From Acetobacter oryzoeni (GTDB lineage Bacteria > Pseudomonadota > Alphaproteobacteria > Acetobacterales > Acetobacteraceae), in the NCBI RefSeq assembly GCF_004014775.2, contig NZ_CP042808.1, positions 124,001 to 188,000 on the forward strand: a stretch of 64,000 nt of DNA, read 5' to 3'. The notes beneath the pieces are model-generated. The model saw only the letters and a list, made by a program, of their open reading frames with translations. It did not search any database and was not told where the DNA came from. A program made the position numbers and the translations under genes. Shown piece after piece: positions 34,148 through 43,705 of this stretch. How positions within the stretch are numbered: position 1 is the stretch's first letter; the number at the start of each line of letters is the position of its first letter.

Positions 34148-36496
34148 ATGACGTCAGACAGCTCTGCTTCTCCAGCCCGTCAGGCTCTTGCCTGCGCTGT
34201 AGCCCGCACCACTATTGCCCCAGAGGCCAAGGAAGAACACGAAGTTCTCCGCCGCCTTGCCCGTAATCTTGAGCCCGGCGCCCATGAGGTGCCGGATGAA
34301 ACCTACCTTCAGGTTTTGTGCCAGGTGCGGCGCAAGCGCTGGATTTCCCGCCTGCTGGATAAAACACGCCGCAGCGGGCGTATCTGGATCAGCCGGGAAG
34401 AAATAGAAGAAGCTGTTTCCGGTATTACAGACCCGCAGGCTGGTGATCAGGAGCTAGAGCGCGCGCTAGCACCTGTGGCCGAGTCTCGCCTGCGTGGATA
34501 TGCTGCAACGCCTCGGGCTGTGTTTGAAACAGTGCAGGCTGATCTGGTGGATACAGGGCGTGTGCTTTCCCCCGATCAGACAGATCTGCTGCTTATGGCT
34601 ATTGCCGTAGCGTTTGGTTTGCCAGAGGGAGATCCGTTTCTTGAAACGGCCCGGCGGGAGGAAGCCCGCAGGCAGCAGACCGCCAGCAAAATAGAACAGA
34701 CAGCCCGCCAGAAGCGCGACAAGGAAGAAGCGCAACTGCGGGAATGGGAAGAAAGTCTTGTTCCGTTTGCAGAAGTACCGCGCCTGCTGCGTTGCTCCCA
34801 ACGTGAGGCTTTGCGCTGGATTGCAGAGAATCGTCTGCCAGTTGCCAGAAAGGTGCGCGAATCCGGCGGCCGTGAGAAGTGGGAGTTTGACCCCGCCGCA
34901 TTGGTGGCTTTGCGTGGCAAGCTGGGTGAATGGCGGAAAGATAATGGCCGCGGGGCAGAATTTGGCGGCCCTAAAACGGCACCGGATATGGGCCGCAAGG
35001 TTGCCAATTCCGTTATTGCCCGTGTGGCTGCGCTCGACCGATATGCCGCGCATTTTCGTACTGCCCGCGCGCTTAACAGACAGATTACCCTTGTTACGGG
35101 GCCAACCAATAGCGGCAAATCCTATACGGCCCTGAATGCACTGGCGCAGGCTGAAAGCGGCTTGGCTCTGGCTCCGTTGCGGTTGCTGGCGCATGAATTT
35201 CGTGAAGCACTGGCTTCCAGAGGCGTTGAGGCCTCTCTTTCTACGGGTGAAGAGCGGATTGTGGTGCCGAGCAGCAAGCATCTGGCTGCAACGGTGGAAA
35301 TGTGCCCGTTTTACAGCCCTGTAGATGTGGCTGTTATTGATGAAGCCCAGATGCTGTTTGATACAGACCGTGGTGCCGCGTGGACAGCCGCCATTATGGG
35401 TGCACCTGCACGCCACTTATATGTATTGGGCGCGCCAGATTGTATTCCCATGGTGCGGCGTATTGCTGAATTGTGCGGAGATCCACTGGATGAAATTTCT
35501 CTGGAACGCAAAAGCCCGCTGCGCGCAGCATCGCACCCTGTGCGGCTTGCGGATCTGGGGGCAGGGGATGCGTTGATTGCGTTTTCCCGCCGGGAGGTTC
35601 TGGATTTACGCGCAGCCCTGCTTCAGCACGGCAAGCGTGTGGCCGTGGTGTATGGGGCGTTAAGCCCGGAGGTGCGGCGTGCAGAAGCCCAGCGTTTTAA
35701 TGATGGAGAAGCCGATATTCTGGTGGCCACAGATGCCATTGGCATGGGGCTTAATCTTTCCATCAAGCGCGTGGTGTTTGCGGCCCTGAAAAAATATGAT
35801 GGCCGCCAGACGCGGGATCTGACCGTGCAGGAAGTAAAGCAGATTGGCGGGCGTGCAGGCCGTTTTGGCAAGCACGAAACCGGCGTTGTTGCCGTTCTTG
35901 CTGGTGCAGGCAGCCCAACCTTTATTCGTCGGCAGTTGGAAGCAGACCCCGAACAGCCTGATGATTTGCGGCCATACGTGCAGCCTGATGCCGATATCGT
36001 AAAAGCTGTGGCAGCAGAAATTGGCTCTCAAAGTCTGTACGGTGTTCTTTCACGTATTCATCGTGCCGTGCTGCGTAAGGATGATCCGAATTATCGGTTG
36101 TCAGATATGGAGCAGGCTTTTGCCATTGCTTCTGCCTTGGAAGGGGTGGAAGGGCTGGATCTGACAACGCGCTGGTCTTACGCCATGTGCCCGGTGGATG
36201 ACCGAGATAATGGAATCCGCCGTCTGGTAGGTTGGGCCGCAGACCATGCCGCAGGGCGGCGCGTGCTTCCGCCGGGAACGGGCCGTTTGCCTCCAAGTGA
36301 GCGGGCAGGGCGTGAAGAACTGGAACGTGCTGAAAAACGGCACAAGCGTTTGGTAGCATGGCGGTGGCTGGCGCTACGCTTTCCTGAAATTTACCCAGAT
36401 CAGGAAGAAGCGGAAGACACAACACGCAGGCTGAATGACTGGATTGAAAGCGTATTACGGCAGCAGAGCCGTACACGCCGTTCGACTCGCTTCTGA
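34148..36496 (+). CDS. Suv3-like helicase with N-terminal helical/HTH extension (paralogue 2)
   Basis: 782 residues. Walker A GPTNSGKS lies at 318-325, far from the N-terminus. Motif II is VIDEAQML, motif V is DAIGMGLNLSIKRVVF and motif VI is QIGGRAGRFG, so the core is SUV3-like. The first 310 residues are an added region: charged helices, a KEEAQLREWEE coiled-coil stretch and a helix-turn-helix-like segment (about 215-255, EVPRLLRCSQREALRWIAE) that could bind nucleic acid. The C-terminus is Arg-rich. Compared with paralogue 1 at 19974 the ends differ completely, so the two are not simple duplicates. Confidence 0.85.
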   Translation: MTSDSSASPARQALACAVARTTIAPEAKEEHEVLRRLARNLEPGAHEVPDETYLQVLCQVRRKRWISRLLDKTRRSGRIWISREEIEEAVSGITDPQAGDQELERALAPVAESRLRGYAATPRAVFETVQADLVDTGRVLSPDQTDLLLMAIAVAFGLPEGDPFLETARREEARRQQTASKIEQTARQKRDKEEAQLREWEESLVPFAEVPRLLRCSQREALRWIAENRLPVARKVRESGGREKWEFDPAALVALRGKLGEWRKDNGRGAEFGGPKTAPDMGRKVANSVIARVAALDRYAAHFRTARALNRQITLVTGPTNSGKSYTALNALAQAESGLALAPLRLLAHEFREALASRGVEASLSTGEERIVVPSSKHLAATVEMCPFYSPVDVAVIDEAQMLFDTDRGAAWTAAIMGAPARHLYVLGAPDCIPMVRRIAELCGDPLDEISLERKSPLRAASHPVRLADLGAGDALIAFSRREVLDLRAALLQHGKRVAVVYGALSPEVRRAEAQRFNDGEADILVATDAIGMGLNLSIKRVVFAALKKYDGRQTRDLTVQEVKQIGGRAGRFGKHETGVVAVLAGAGSPTFIRRQLEADPEQPDDLRPYVQPDADIVKAVAAEIGSQSLYGVLSRIHRAVLRKDDPNYRLSDMEQAFAIASALEGVEGLDLTTRWSYAMCPVDDRDNGIRRLVGWAADHAAGRRVLPPGTGRLPPSERAGREELERAEKRHKRLVAWRWLALRFPEIYPDQEEAEDTTRRLNDWIESVLRQQSRTRRSTRF

Positions 36497-36503
36497 ATAC
36501 AAT

Positions 36504-36543
36504 AAAGGGTGGTGTCTGGTTTATGAGACACCACCCTTTTTAT
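36504..36543. terminator. Bidirectional terminator after helicase 2
   Basis: A perfect 14-bp stem AAAGGGTGGTGTCT/AGACACCACCCTTT (36504-36517 with 36526-36539) with loop GGTTTATG, followed by TTTAT-type sequence. It lies between convergent genes and can serve the SDR gene on the minus strand. Confidence 0.9.
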
Positions 36544-36549
36544 AAGATA

Positions 36550-37500
36550 TTACCAGCTTGTGCCGGTCAGTCTTTCAGAAACATCCCATAGGCGTGCGGC
36601 AGTGCTGCCTTTGCGCGCCGTAGGAGGAATATGGGCTGGTCCGGGTGGTCCGCGGCGTTCATGATGCCCTTGCGGGCCGTAATAATCCCCATCTCGGGCG
36701 GTGGGGGACAGTGCAGCGTATAAAATGGGCTCAGCCCCATGCGCGGCGGATTGCCCCATAACGCGTAGAATCATGCCGCCTAGAAATTGCTCAATACGAC
36801 CAAGGGGCGCGGGCAGACTAGCCGCCTGCCCATTGGCAATAATGGATGTGCTGGCCCAACCGGGATGTGCTGCGCGTGCGTGCACATTCCATCCCTGTTC
36901 ACCCGCCCGGCGCGCCAATTCCATAGCAAAAAGCAGGTTGGCGAGCTTGCTTTGCTGATATGCCCCAAAAGGGCTGTAGCGATAGCGGGATTGCAGATCA
37001 TCAAACTGAATATGGCCCTTGCAGGCTGCCAAACTGGCCACACTCACAACAACCCCACCGCCCGGAGCGTTTTCCAGCAAATGTCGCAAATGGGCTGTCA
37101 GGGCAAAATGCCCCAGATGATTCACGCCGAACTGAAGCTCAAAGCCGTTTTTGGTTTCCTTGCGGCGTGTCGGGGCCATAACGCCCGCGTTGTTCACCAG
37201 CAGATGCAGCCGGTCTGTGTATTTTGTGGCAGCCGCAGCACATTCCGCGACAGACTGGAGCGAAGAAAGATCCAGCGGTAAAGGAATAATCTGTGCCGTT
37301 GGGCATTCTGCTTTGATGCGGGATATGGCTTCACGCCCACGCTCTGCGTGTCTTACGGGCAGCAATAAACGTGCCCCCCGGTGGGCAAGCCCTAAAGCAA
37401 CCTGAAAACCCAGCCCGCTATTGCCACCGGTTACAAGGGCAACCTGCCCTTTCAGATCAGGTTGGCTGTGGTTAACGCGCCATGCTCTGCGCCCTGTCAT
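36550..37500 (-). CDS. Short-chain dehydrogenase/reductase (retinol-dehydrogenase-like)
   Basis: A 316-residue SDR. The cofactor loop is LVTGGNSGLGFQVALG, the active-site area has LVNNAGVMAP, a catalytic Ser in VVSVASLAA, and YQQSKLANLL supplies Tyr and Lys. It resembles the retinol/protochlorophyllide reductase-like classical SDRs; the substrate is unknown. Arg after the first strand (PVRHAERG) suggests NADPH. Its ATG overlaps the stop codon of the dedA-like gene by four bases, so the two are translated as a pair. Confidence 0.88.
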   Translation of the reverse strand: MTGRRAWRVNHSQPDLKGQVALVTGGNSGLGFQVALGLAHRGARLLLPVRHAERGREAISRIKAECPTAQIIPLPLDLSSLQSVAECAAAATKYTDRLHLLVNNAGVMAPTRRKETKNGFELQFGVNHLGHFALTAHLRHLLENAPGGGVVVSVASLAACKGHIQFDDLQSRYRYSPFGAYQQSKLANLLFAMELARRAGEQGWNVHARAAHPGWASTSIIANGQAASLPAPLGRIEQFLGGMILRVMGQSAAHGAEPILYAALSPTARDGDYYGPQGHHERRGPPGPAHIPPTARKGSTAARLWDVSERLTGTSW

Positions 37501-38159
37501 GAGGGAAGAACTTTCAAGCGTTCATCCTGCTCGGCTGCTTTCATGGCTTCCTCCGTCAGACGTTTTTCATTGCGCTTGATGAATATGAACAAAGACCCGA
37601 TGACAATACAGGCCACTGCCCCAAAGGCGATAGCAAGTGGCCCGGAAAGCCGAAGGATCTCGTTCCCCAGCAGATAGGCAATAAGCGTGTAACCACCGGC
37701 CCAGAATATGCCGCCAAGCGCGTTATGGAATAAAAACGTATGCCACGGCATATGGTTCGCTCCGGCCAGCAAGGCTACAAACATACGCAGTACGGCAATA
37801 AACCGTCCAAAAAATACAACCGGGCCACCGTGTTTGAGAAAAACATAGCGTCCTAACAAAAGGCGCTGAGATGTCAGGCCAATTTTGGGGCCATATTTCT
37901 GCAACATCCGCAGTCCAACAAGATGGCCAATCAGATAGCCGAAATTGTCGCCCATAATGGCACCCAGCACACCGGCCAGCGCTACGCCCTCAATGTGCAG
38001 CTTGTGCGTTGTGGCACAAAACAGCGCTCCGGTAATAAGCAGGCTTTCTGCAGGCAGCGGAAAGCCCATGCTTTCTAGCATTACCACAACCCCTACCACC
38101 CCATAACCGTATTGGGCGAAAAGGCTGCTCAGGTAATCTACTGAAAAGAAATTGTGCAA
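37497..38159 (-). CDS. DedA family membrane protein
   Basis: A 220-residue protein with about five hydrophobic segments. ESMGFPLPAESLLITG and FGRFIAVLRMFVALLAGANHMPW contain the conserved Glu, Pro and Arg of DedA proteins, inner-membrane flippases for undecaprenyl phosphate or phosphatidylethanolamine. The frame offers only a TTG start (38159), with no clear Shine-Dalgarno; no in-frame ATG is available before the family's N-terminal motif. It is coupled to the SDR gene downstream. Confidence 0.88.
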   Translation of the reverse strand: MHNFFSVDYLSSLFAQYGYGVVGVVVMLESMGFPLPAESLLITGALFCATTHKLHIEGVALAGVLGAIMGDNFGYLIGHLVGLRMLQKYGPKIGLTSQRLLLGRYVFLKHGGPVVFFGRFIAVLRMFVALLAGANHMPWHTFLFHNALGGIFWAGGYTLIAYLLGNEILRLSGPLAIAFGAVACIVIGSLFIFIKRNEKRLTEEAMKAAEQDERLKVLPS

Positions 38160-38341
38160 AGAGTGTAACAGAACAGAACATCCAATTTAGACAGAGCACG
38201 AGATTGCTCACGGCAGAAACCGTTCAGGTTCTGTTGTGTCAAGCATTCTGCGTAAGAGCGTATGGTGCAATGCTTAACACGTGCGGTGTCCGGGTGCATG
38301 TTTTTCTGGATGCAACTGCCAGAATGGTAAAAAATACCAGC

Positions 38342-40297
38342 ATGAATAACACACCTCCTCTTTCTTCTTCTGTCACGCCAATGCCGTGTGGCACATGGCC
38401 TTCCCCTGTTACGCCGGATCTGGTGGCAGGAAAGACACTGTCTTTTTCTGAGGTTCGGGCTGTAGAAAATACGGTTTTCTGGCTGGAACGACGGCCCGCA
38501 GAGGCAGGCCGCTCTGTGCTGATGTGTTGGACGCAGGAAGAAGGTGCCTCTGAAGCGCTGGAGCCAGATACAGATGTGGCAACCTGTGTGCATGAGTATG
38601 GCGGTGGCGCTTATGCTGTAAAAAGAGGCTGCATTGCCTATTCCGATAAACGTACAGTAAGCGTGTGGCTGCGCAGGGAAGAAGATACCGCAGCAGTTTT
38701 TGTGGCTGGAGAGACAGGGCTTCGGTTTGCTGATCTGCGGTTTGACGTAAGTTCCGAAACAGTGCTGGCCGTGCGGGAAGATCACCGAGAAGCGGGTGAG
38801 GCCAAAACGGCACTGGTGGCATTGCACCCTCAAGGCAACAAAGCCGGTACGGTGCTGAAAGCTGGAGCAGATTTTTACGCCGCTCCGGTTTTGTCACCAG
38901 ATGGAACATTGTTGGTATGGATTGAGTGGGATCACCCCAACATGCCGTGGGATGCCACGCGCCTGTGCCTTGCCCGTGTTCAGAGAAATGCTTCGGGTGA
39001 CATCTGCGGTATTGAAGGTGCTCGTGTGCTGGCGGGCGAACAAATAAGCGAATCGCTTATAGAGCCGCGCTGGACATCTGATGGGCAATTGCTTGTTTTG
39101 TCTGATCGTTCAGGAAGTTGGACGATATGGAACGTGAATTGGCAGGAAAAAAGCCCGACCTTATCCCGTTATCCTGCTCCTGAAGGGGAAGTAGGGCAGC
39201 CAGCATGGGTGTTTGGGCAGAATAGCTATCAATTACTCAAAAATGAGGGCTGTCTGGTTCTGGCCGTTACGCAGGGCCAAGCAACATGTTGGATAAAACA
39301 GGACGGTGCATCTGAGTATCGCATCTTCCATGCCAAACCGGACCAATGCCCTGTTCCCTTGGCAGATGGCCGTTTTGCCTGGTTGCAAGCGCCACCAGAT
39401 GCTCTGCCTTCTGTTGTGGTGGGCACGCCTGAGAAAGGTGCAGAGATTATTTTGCAGCGCGCATCAACCGAACAACTGGATGTTGCAGATATTTCTATAC
39501 CCGAATCGATTTGTTTTTCAGTGGATGGGGAAGAGGGCTTGATGGGGCATGCCTTCTTTTATCCGCCAACCAACCGCCATGCGTGTGTGCCAAAGGGGGA
39601 GCGTCCTCCCATGATTGTGCAGGTTCATGGAGGCCCTACTGCACGGGCGCAGGAAGGTTTGTCGTTTAAAATCCAGTGGTGGACGTCTCGCGGGTTTGCC
39701 GTGCTGGATGTGAATTATGGCGGTTCTACCGGATTCGGTCGTGCATGGCGGAATCGTCTTAAAGGCCAGTGGGGTGTGGTGGATGTGGCAGATTGTCTGT
39801 CTGCTTGCCGTGCCGTTGTAGAATCGGGGCGTGTGGACCCGAATCGTATTGCCATCCGGGGTTCCAGTGCAGGAGGTATGACTGTGCTGGTAGCGTTGGC
39901 TGTTTCAGATATCTTTGCGGCAGGTGTGAGCCTGTATGGCGTAACTGATTTGCGCGCTTTGGCGCAGGAAACACATAAATTTGAAGCACGCTATCTGGAT
40001 GGTTTAATTGGCCCGTGGCCAGAAGCTGAGGCGCTTTATCTGCAGCGCTCTCCAATTTCCGTTGCGGATCAGATTCGCGCCCCTGTGCTGCTATTGCAGG
40101 GAATGGACGATAAAGTTGTACCGCCAGAACAGGCATATTCCATGGCCAAAGCTTTGAAAGCCGTGGGAACGCCTGTGACTTTACGAGAATTTGAAGGGGA
40201 GGGGCATGGCTTCCGCAAGGAAGCGACTATTCGCACGGCCTTTGCAGAAGAATTGGCTTTTTATGCCAATGTGTTTGGATTTGCTGTGCAGAACTAA
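38342..40297 (+). CDS. S9 family prolyl oligopeptidase/dipeptidyl-peptidase-like
   Basis: About 651 residues. An N-terminal beta-propeller (about 40-400) is followed by an alpha/beta hydrolase domain. The nucleophile is in IRGSSAGGMT, the Asp in LQGMDDKVVPP and the His in EGEGHGF. VQVHGGPTA is the oxyanion segment. The set matches the S9C/acyl-aminoacyl peptidase group. No signal peptide is seen, so it is probably cytosolic. The start is uncertain: ATG 38342, ATG 38324 or earlier starts in a frame open from 38204, none with a good Shine-Dalgarno. A terminator follows the stop codon. Confidence 0.87.
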   Translation: MNNTPPLSSSVTPMPCGTWPSPVTPDLVAGKTLSFSEVRAVENTVFWLERRPAEAGRSVLMCWTQEEGASEALEPDTDVATCVHEYGGGAYAVKRGCIAYSDKRTVSVWLRREEDTAAVFVAGETGLRFADLRFDVSSETVLAVREDHREAGEAKTALVALHPQGNKAGTVLKAGADFYAAPVLSPDGTLLVWIEWDHPNMPWDATRLCLARVQRNASGDICGIEGARVLAGEQISESLIEPRWTSDGQLLVLSDRSGSWTIWNVNWQEKSPTLSRYPAPEGEVGQPAWVFGQNSYQLLKNEGCLVLAVTQGQATCWIKQDGASEYRIFHAKPDQCPVPLADGRFAWLQAPPDALPSVVVGTPEKGAEIILQRASTEQLDVADISIPESICFSVDGEEGLMGHAFFYPPTNRHACVPKGERPPMIVQVHGGPTARAQEGLSFKIQWWTSRGFAVLDVNYGGSTGFGRAWRNRLKGQWGVVDVADCLSACRAVVESGRVDPNRIAIRGSSAGGMTVLVALAVSDIFAAGVSLYGVTDLRALAQETHKFEARYLDGLIGPWPEAEALYLQRSPISVADQIRAPVLLLQGMDDKVVPPEQAYSMAKALKAVGTPVTLREFEGEGHGFRKEATIRTAFAEELAFYANVFGFAVQN

Positions 40298-40307
40298 CCA
40301 CGGGAAT

Positions 40308-40347
40308 AAAAAAGGCTGAAGGAGCAAATGCCCTTCAGCCTTTTTTT
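40308..40347. terminator. Bidirectional terminator between the S9 peptidase and malic enzyme genes
   Basis: Stem AAAGGCTGAAGG/CCTTCAGCCTTT (40311-40322 with 40332-40343), with A-run before and T-run after. The genes on the two sides converge on it. Confidence 0.92.
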
Positions 40348-40352
40348 AAGGG

Positions 40353-41987
40353 TTAGTCTGTATAGCGTGGTTTGTAGGTTAGATTTTCAATCCAAGCCCG
40401 AATGTCTTTGGGGCGTTCCACCGTCGCGGCGTTTTTATCAAAAATAAACTCAGCAATACGTGTGGCGGAGGTGATGGACACTTCCAGAATATCGCTTTGT
40501 GGCGGGAACAACCGTCCCCGTTCACGCGCTGCAGGATCTACTTGATCCGCCAGAGCCTGTGCGGCTTCAATTACCATTTCATCTGTAATCAGCTTGGGGC
40601 AGGTAGCATACACAGCCAGCCCCAGAGCGGGGAAGATGTAGAAGTTATTGGCCTGCCCCGGATAGAACGTACGGTCATTATACGTCACTTCTGGGTACTG
40701 CAGGCCTGCAGCAAAAAGTGCGCGTCCTTTAGACCATTCATAGGCCTGCTCAGCCGTGCATTCCCCATTTTTCTGCGGCAGCGACAGCGGGAAAATAATG
40801 GGGCGTTCGTTCAGCTTGCTCATTTCTTCCACCACATCTTGGGTGAAAGAGCCGCCAGCGGTGGAAACACCAATCAGCACTGTGGGTTTAACAGTTTTGA
40901 TCATGCCCAGCAGATCACGTGATGGCGGGAGATTCTTGGCGAACCGTTCCTGTTCGGGCAGCAGATCAGTGCGTGACGTTTCTAAAAGACCGTTCACATC
41001 CATTAATGTAATGCGGTCAATGGCTTCCTGCTCAGATAGCCCTTCCTGTTTCAAGGCGGAAACCAGCATATCGGCAGTACCAATGCCGGAGGAACCCGCC
41101 CCCAGGAACAAGAAGCGTTGCTGGGTCAGCGATTCGTTCTTGATTTTCAGTGCCGTAATCAGGCCCGCTAAGGTAACAGCGGCCGTGCCTTGGATATCAT
41201 CATTATAGCACAGCACGCGGTCATGATATTTTTTGAGGTAGCGTAGGGCATCCGTGCCCTTCCAATCCTCAAAATGGATACAGCTTTGCGGGAAGACTTC
41301 CTGCACGGCCTCAATAAATTCTTCTACAAAAGAATCGAGTTCTTCTAACAGGGGAGGTTCACGCCGCAGCCCCAGATACAGAGGGTCAGCTCTTAAAGCG
41401 CTGTTTGTGGTGCCAATATCAAGCTGCACAGGCAAAAGCGAATCGGGGGGCACTGCGCCGCAGGCTGTATAAAGATCCAGCTTGCCAATGGGGATACCCA
41501 TACCGTTTACGCCAATATCACCCAGCCCAAGAATGCGGCCGCCTGTGGTCACACACATGAAGCGGACATTTTCCATCGGCCAGTTGTGCAGCACATCCTT
41601 AATACGGCCACGCATATCCAAGCTGATATACATGCCACGGGGACGGCGATAGATATGGCTGAATTGCTGGCATACGGCGGCCAGTGTGGGCGCATATACA
41701 ATCGGCACGAATCGGGCCGGGTTAGACATCAGAACTTTGTAAAAGAGGGTTTCGTTCTGATCGCGCAGGCCGCTCAGATAAATATAGCGTTCCAGATTGC
41801 TGGGTTTGGCCTCAAGGTGGCGGTGGATGCGTTCTACCTGCCTGTCTAGGTTTTCAACCTGTGTGGGCAACAATCCTTCCAGCCCATAAAGGCGGCGCTC
41901 TTCCTCGGTAAACGCCGTGCCCTTGTTCAGGTGCGCATTATTAAGAAGGGCCATTCCTCGCAGTTGGGGCGTGGAAGCAGATGGCAT
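40353..41987 (-). CDS. maeA: NAD-dependent malic enzyme (oxaloacetate-decarboxylating)
   Basis: A 544-residue malic enzyme of the long (SfcA/ME2) type: malate + NAD gives pyruvate + CO2 + NADH. ERYIYLSGLRDQNETLFY near residue 66 and GGRILGLGDIGVNGMGIPIGK (split here only by eye) near residue 150 are the malic N domain. FEDWKGTDA and CYNDDIQGTAAVTLAG hold the metal-binding acids, and FLGAGSSGIGTADML binds NAD. GGAG precedes ATG 41987. Its role here is anaplerosis or feeding pyruvate when organic acids are used. Confidence 0.93.
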   Translation of the reverse strand: MPSASTPQLRGMALLNNAHLNKGTAFTEEERRLYGLEGLLPTQVENLDRQVERIHRHLEAKPSNLERYIYLSGLRDQNETLFYKVLMSNPARFVPIVYAPTLAAVCQQFSHIYRRPRGMYISLDMRGRIKDVLHNWPMENVRFMCVTTGGRILGLGDIGVNGMGIPIGKLDLYTACGAVPPDSLLPVQLDIGTTNSALRADPLYLGLRREPPLLEELDSFVEEFIEAVQEVFPQSCIHFEDWKGTDALRYLKKYHDRVLCYNDDIQGTAAVTLAGLITALKIKNESLTQQRFLFLGAGSSGIGTADMLVSALKQEGLSEQEAIDRITLMDVNGLLETSRTDLLPEQERFAKNLPPSRDLLGMIKTVKPTVLIGVSTAGGSFTQDVVEEMSKLNERPIIFPLSLPQKNGECTAEQAYEWSKGRALFAAGLQYPEVTYNDRTFYPGQANNFYIFPALGLAVYATCPKLITDEMVIEAAQALADQVDPAARERGRLFPPQSDILEVSITSATRIAEFIFDKNAATVERPKDIRAWIENLTYKPRYTD

Positions 41988-42081
41988 GATAACTCCATGA
42001 ATTGTGAGGCCAAGGGCAAGATTACAGCGGTTTTTTATGCAGAAAGAAAGAGCGCAAACAGCAAGTCTGGGTTAAGGCAAT

Positions 42082-42107
42082 AAAAAAGGCGGCACTAAGG
42101 CCGCCTT
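42082..42107 (-). terminator. Intrinsic terminator of secE-nusG
   Basis: Stem AAGGCGGC/GCCGCCTT (42086-42093 with 42100-42107) with loop ACTAAG. The minus strand continues into a run of six T (42087-42082). It sits about 30 bases past the nusG stop codon. Confidence 0.85.
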
Positions 42108-42134
42108 GAGTTCTTTCGGATAAAAAAGCTGATT

Positions 42135-42665
42135 TTACAGCTTTTCCACCTGATTGTATTCCAGATCCACCGGTGTAGAACGCCCGAAAATAGAGACGCT
42201 GACTTTCAAGCGGCCTTTTTCTTCGTCCACTTCCTCAATCACACCGTTAAAGGACGTGAACGGACCATCTGCCACGCGAATCTGCTCGCCAACTTCAAAC
42301 GAGACGGCAGAACGAGGATGCTGCACACCTTCTTCTGTCTGCTTGATAATGCGTTCAGCTTCAGCAGCAGAAATAGGGGTAGGGCGGTTTCTGGTTCCCA
42401 GAAAACCCGTAACCTTTGGGGTATCTTTTACCAGATGCCATGTCTCGTCAGTCATTTCCATTTTGACAAGGACGTAGCCAGGGAAGAACTTGCGTTCCGT
42501 ATTTACCTTCTGGCCACGACGCACTTCAATGACTTCCTCAGAAGGCACCAGAATTTCATCAATATGGTCGCTCAGGCCCTTCTGTTCCGCTTCTTCACGG
42601 ATGTGCTGGGCAATTTTCTTTTCGAAGCCCGAATAGACGTGAACCACATACCAGCGTTTGGCCAT
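42135..42665 (-). CDS. nusG: Transcription termination/antitermination factor NusG
   Basis: 176 residues. The N-terminal NGN domain begins [17 protein letters not shown] and contains [10 protein letters not shown]. The C-terminal KOW domain has [25 protein letters not shown]. NusG binds RNA polymerase and couples it to Rho or ribosomes. ATG 42665 follows GGAGG; the longer open frame to 42701 is not needed. It follows secE by four bases, the standard bacterial order secE-nusG. Confidence 0.97.
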   Translation of the reverse strand: MAKRWYVVHVYSGFEKKIAQHIREEAEQKGLSDHIDEILVPSEEVIEVRRGQKVNTERKFFPGYVLVKMEMTDETWHLVKDTPKVTGFLGTRNRPTPISAAEAERIIKQTEEGVQHPRSAVSFEVGEQIRVADGPFTSFNGVIEEVDEEKGRLKVSVSIFGRSTPVDLEYNQVEKL

Positions 42666-42669
42666 GTCG

Positions 42670-42864
42670 TTAGCCTCCCAGCCCGAAAAGTTGACGCACA
42701 CCGAGACCGATCAGCTGGTCAACAAAAAAGAAGAAAATGGATGCCATGCCTGCCATGGCCAGAACGGCGCCCGTGGTTACCAAGGTAGCACGGCGGGTGG
42801 GCCATGTGACCCGTTCCGCCTCGGCACGCACATCATGCAGGAACTTACCGGGACTGAACGACAC
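42670..42864 (-). CDS. secE: Preprotein translocase subunit SecE
   Basis: A 64-residue protein with one membrane helix (about 28-50). The amphipathic [12 protein letters not shown] segment before it is the SecE hallmark that clamps SecY. It uses a GTG start (42864) behind AAAGGGTGG. It lies between tRNA-Trp and nusG, the usual order in Proteobacteria. Confidence 0.95.
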   Translation of the reverse strand: MSFSPGKFLHDVRAEAERVTWPTRRATLVTTGAVLAMAGMASIFFFFVDQLIGLGVRQLFGLGG

Positions 42865-43007
42865 GAACCACCCTTTCTACACTGCACGAAAACCGGATGT
42901 TTTCCGGCGGCAGTCCTGAATACACCACACATTCCGCACAGGATTTCCGCGTTGAAACTTAGAAAAACAAGGCGGAAACTACGGCGCAGAACCTGCAATC
43001 TTAAACC

Positions 43008-43084
43008 TGGCAGGGGTGGAGGGTCTCGAACCCACAACCTCCGGTTTTGGAGACCGGCGCTCTAGCCAATTGAGCTACACCCCT
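43008..43084 (-). tRNA. trnW: tRNA-Trp (anticodon CCA)
   Basis: The minus strand folds as a cloverleaf: acceptor AGGGGTG/CACCCCT, D arm GCTC..GAGC, anticodon stem CCGGT/ACCGG around CTCCAAA, and T arm with GGTTCGAGACC. The anticodon is CCA. The discriminator is G and the 3' CCA is encoded (43008-43010). Its place just before secE-nusG is the common arrangement. Confidence 0.97.
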
Positions 43085-43308
43085 ACAGCCTGTCTGCCGT
43101 AGCTGGATCAATGCTATAACGGATAACCGTCAGCCTGACCAGCCACTTAACAGCAGCCTTTGCAGGTGGCGGAAGAAAATATGTTGCGGGCTTAAAGTCA
43201 AGAGGCAAACAACAAATGTCTGCCCTTTTTTGGTGGATGGTTAAAATTTTTATCTTCAAACTTGCAAAATGTCGCCTTTGCAGTTAGTGGCAAAAGCACA
43301 TGGAGTAT

Positions 43309-43382
43309 GCGGGCATAGCATAGTGGTAATGCAGTAGCCTTCCAAGCTACTGAGGAGGGTTCGATTCCCTCTGTCCGCTCCA
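43309..43382 (+). tRNA. trnG: tRNA-Gly (anticodon TCC)
   Basis: Cloverleaf with acceptor GCGGGCA/TGTCCGC (one G-U), a short D arm with AGTGGTAAT, anticodon stem GTAGC/GCTAC around CTTCCAA, and T arm GGGTTCGATTCCC. The anticodon is TCC and the 3' CCA is encoded. Confidence 0.97.
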
Positions 43383-43705
43383 TCTTTCTTCCTAAAAATT
43401 TGGCAGATCAAGAATTTCTCCCCCATCATCGTGGATGTTGGCAGGTGAGTTTTTTATTACGTGTCTGGCGTCTTTTTCTGTTTCGTGGTTTGTGGTGATT
43501 TATGGCCTGTTTTTGCGCGCTTTGGGTGGCACAAACGGGTGTGGAAACAAAAATGGCGCGTCAGGGATGTTGCGTGGGGCTGATGAGCATGCTAGAGGCC
43601 GCGCCGATGGTTGCGTGCTGTAAGACCTTTAACGGATAAGCCGCGGCACCGTCAGAGTTTGTTAGTGTGGAATGCCGGCGCGCACAGAAGGAAAGAACCA
43701 AAAGA
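43383..43705 (+). promoter_or_regulatory. Gene-free spacer between tRNA-Gly and atpH
   Basis: 323 bases with no supported gene. It should contain the promoter of the atpHAGDC operon. I see no strong hairpin or repeat, and no convincing promoter pair by eye. Confidence 0.4.

Noticed and set aside
42658..43065. Plus-strand frame ending GGGSRTHNLRFWRPAL
   Set aside because: It reads antisense through tRNA-Trp and across the secE-nusG junction; the tail is a known spurious tRNA-derived peptide.
43198..43383. Minus-strand frame with MERTEGIEPSSVAWK
   Set aside because: It is the antisense of tRNA-Gly. This sequence is a known spurious translation that recurs in many genomes.
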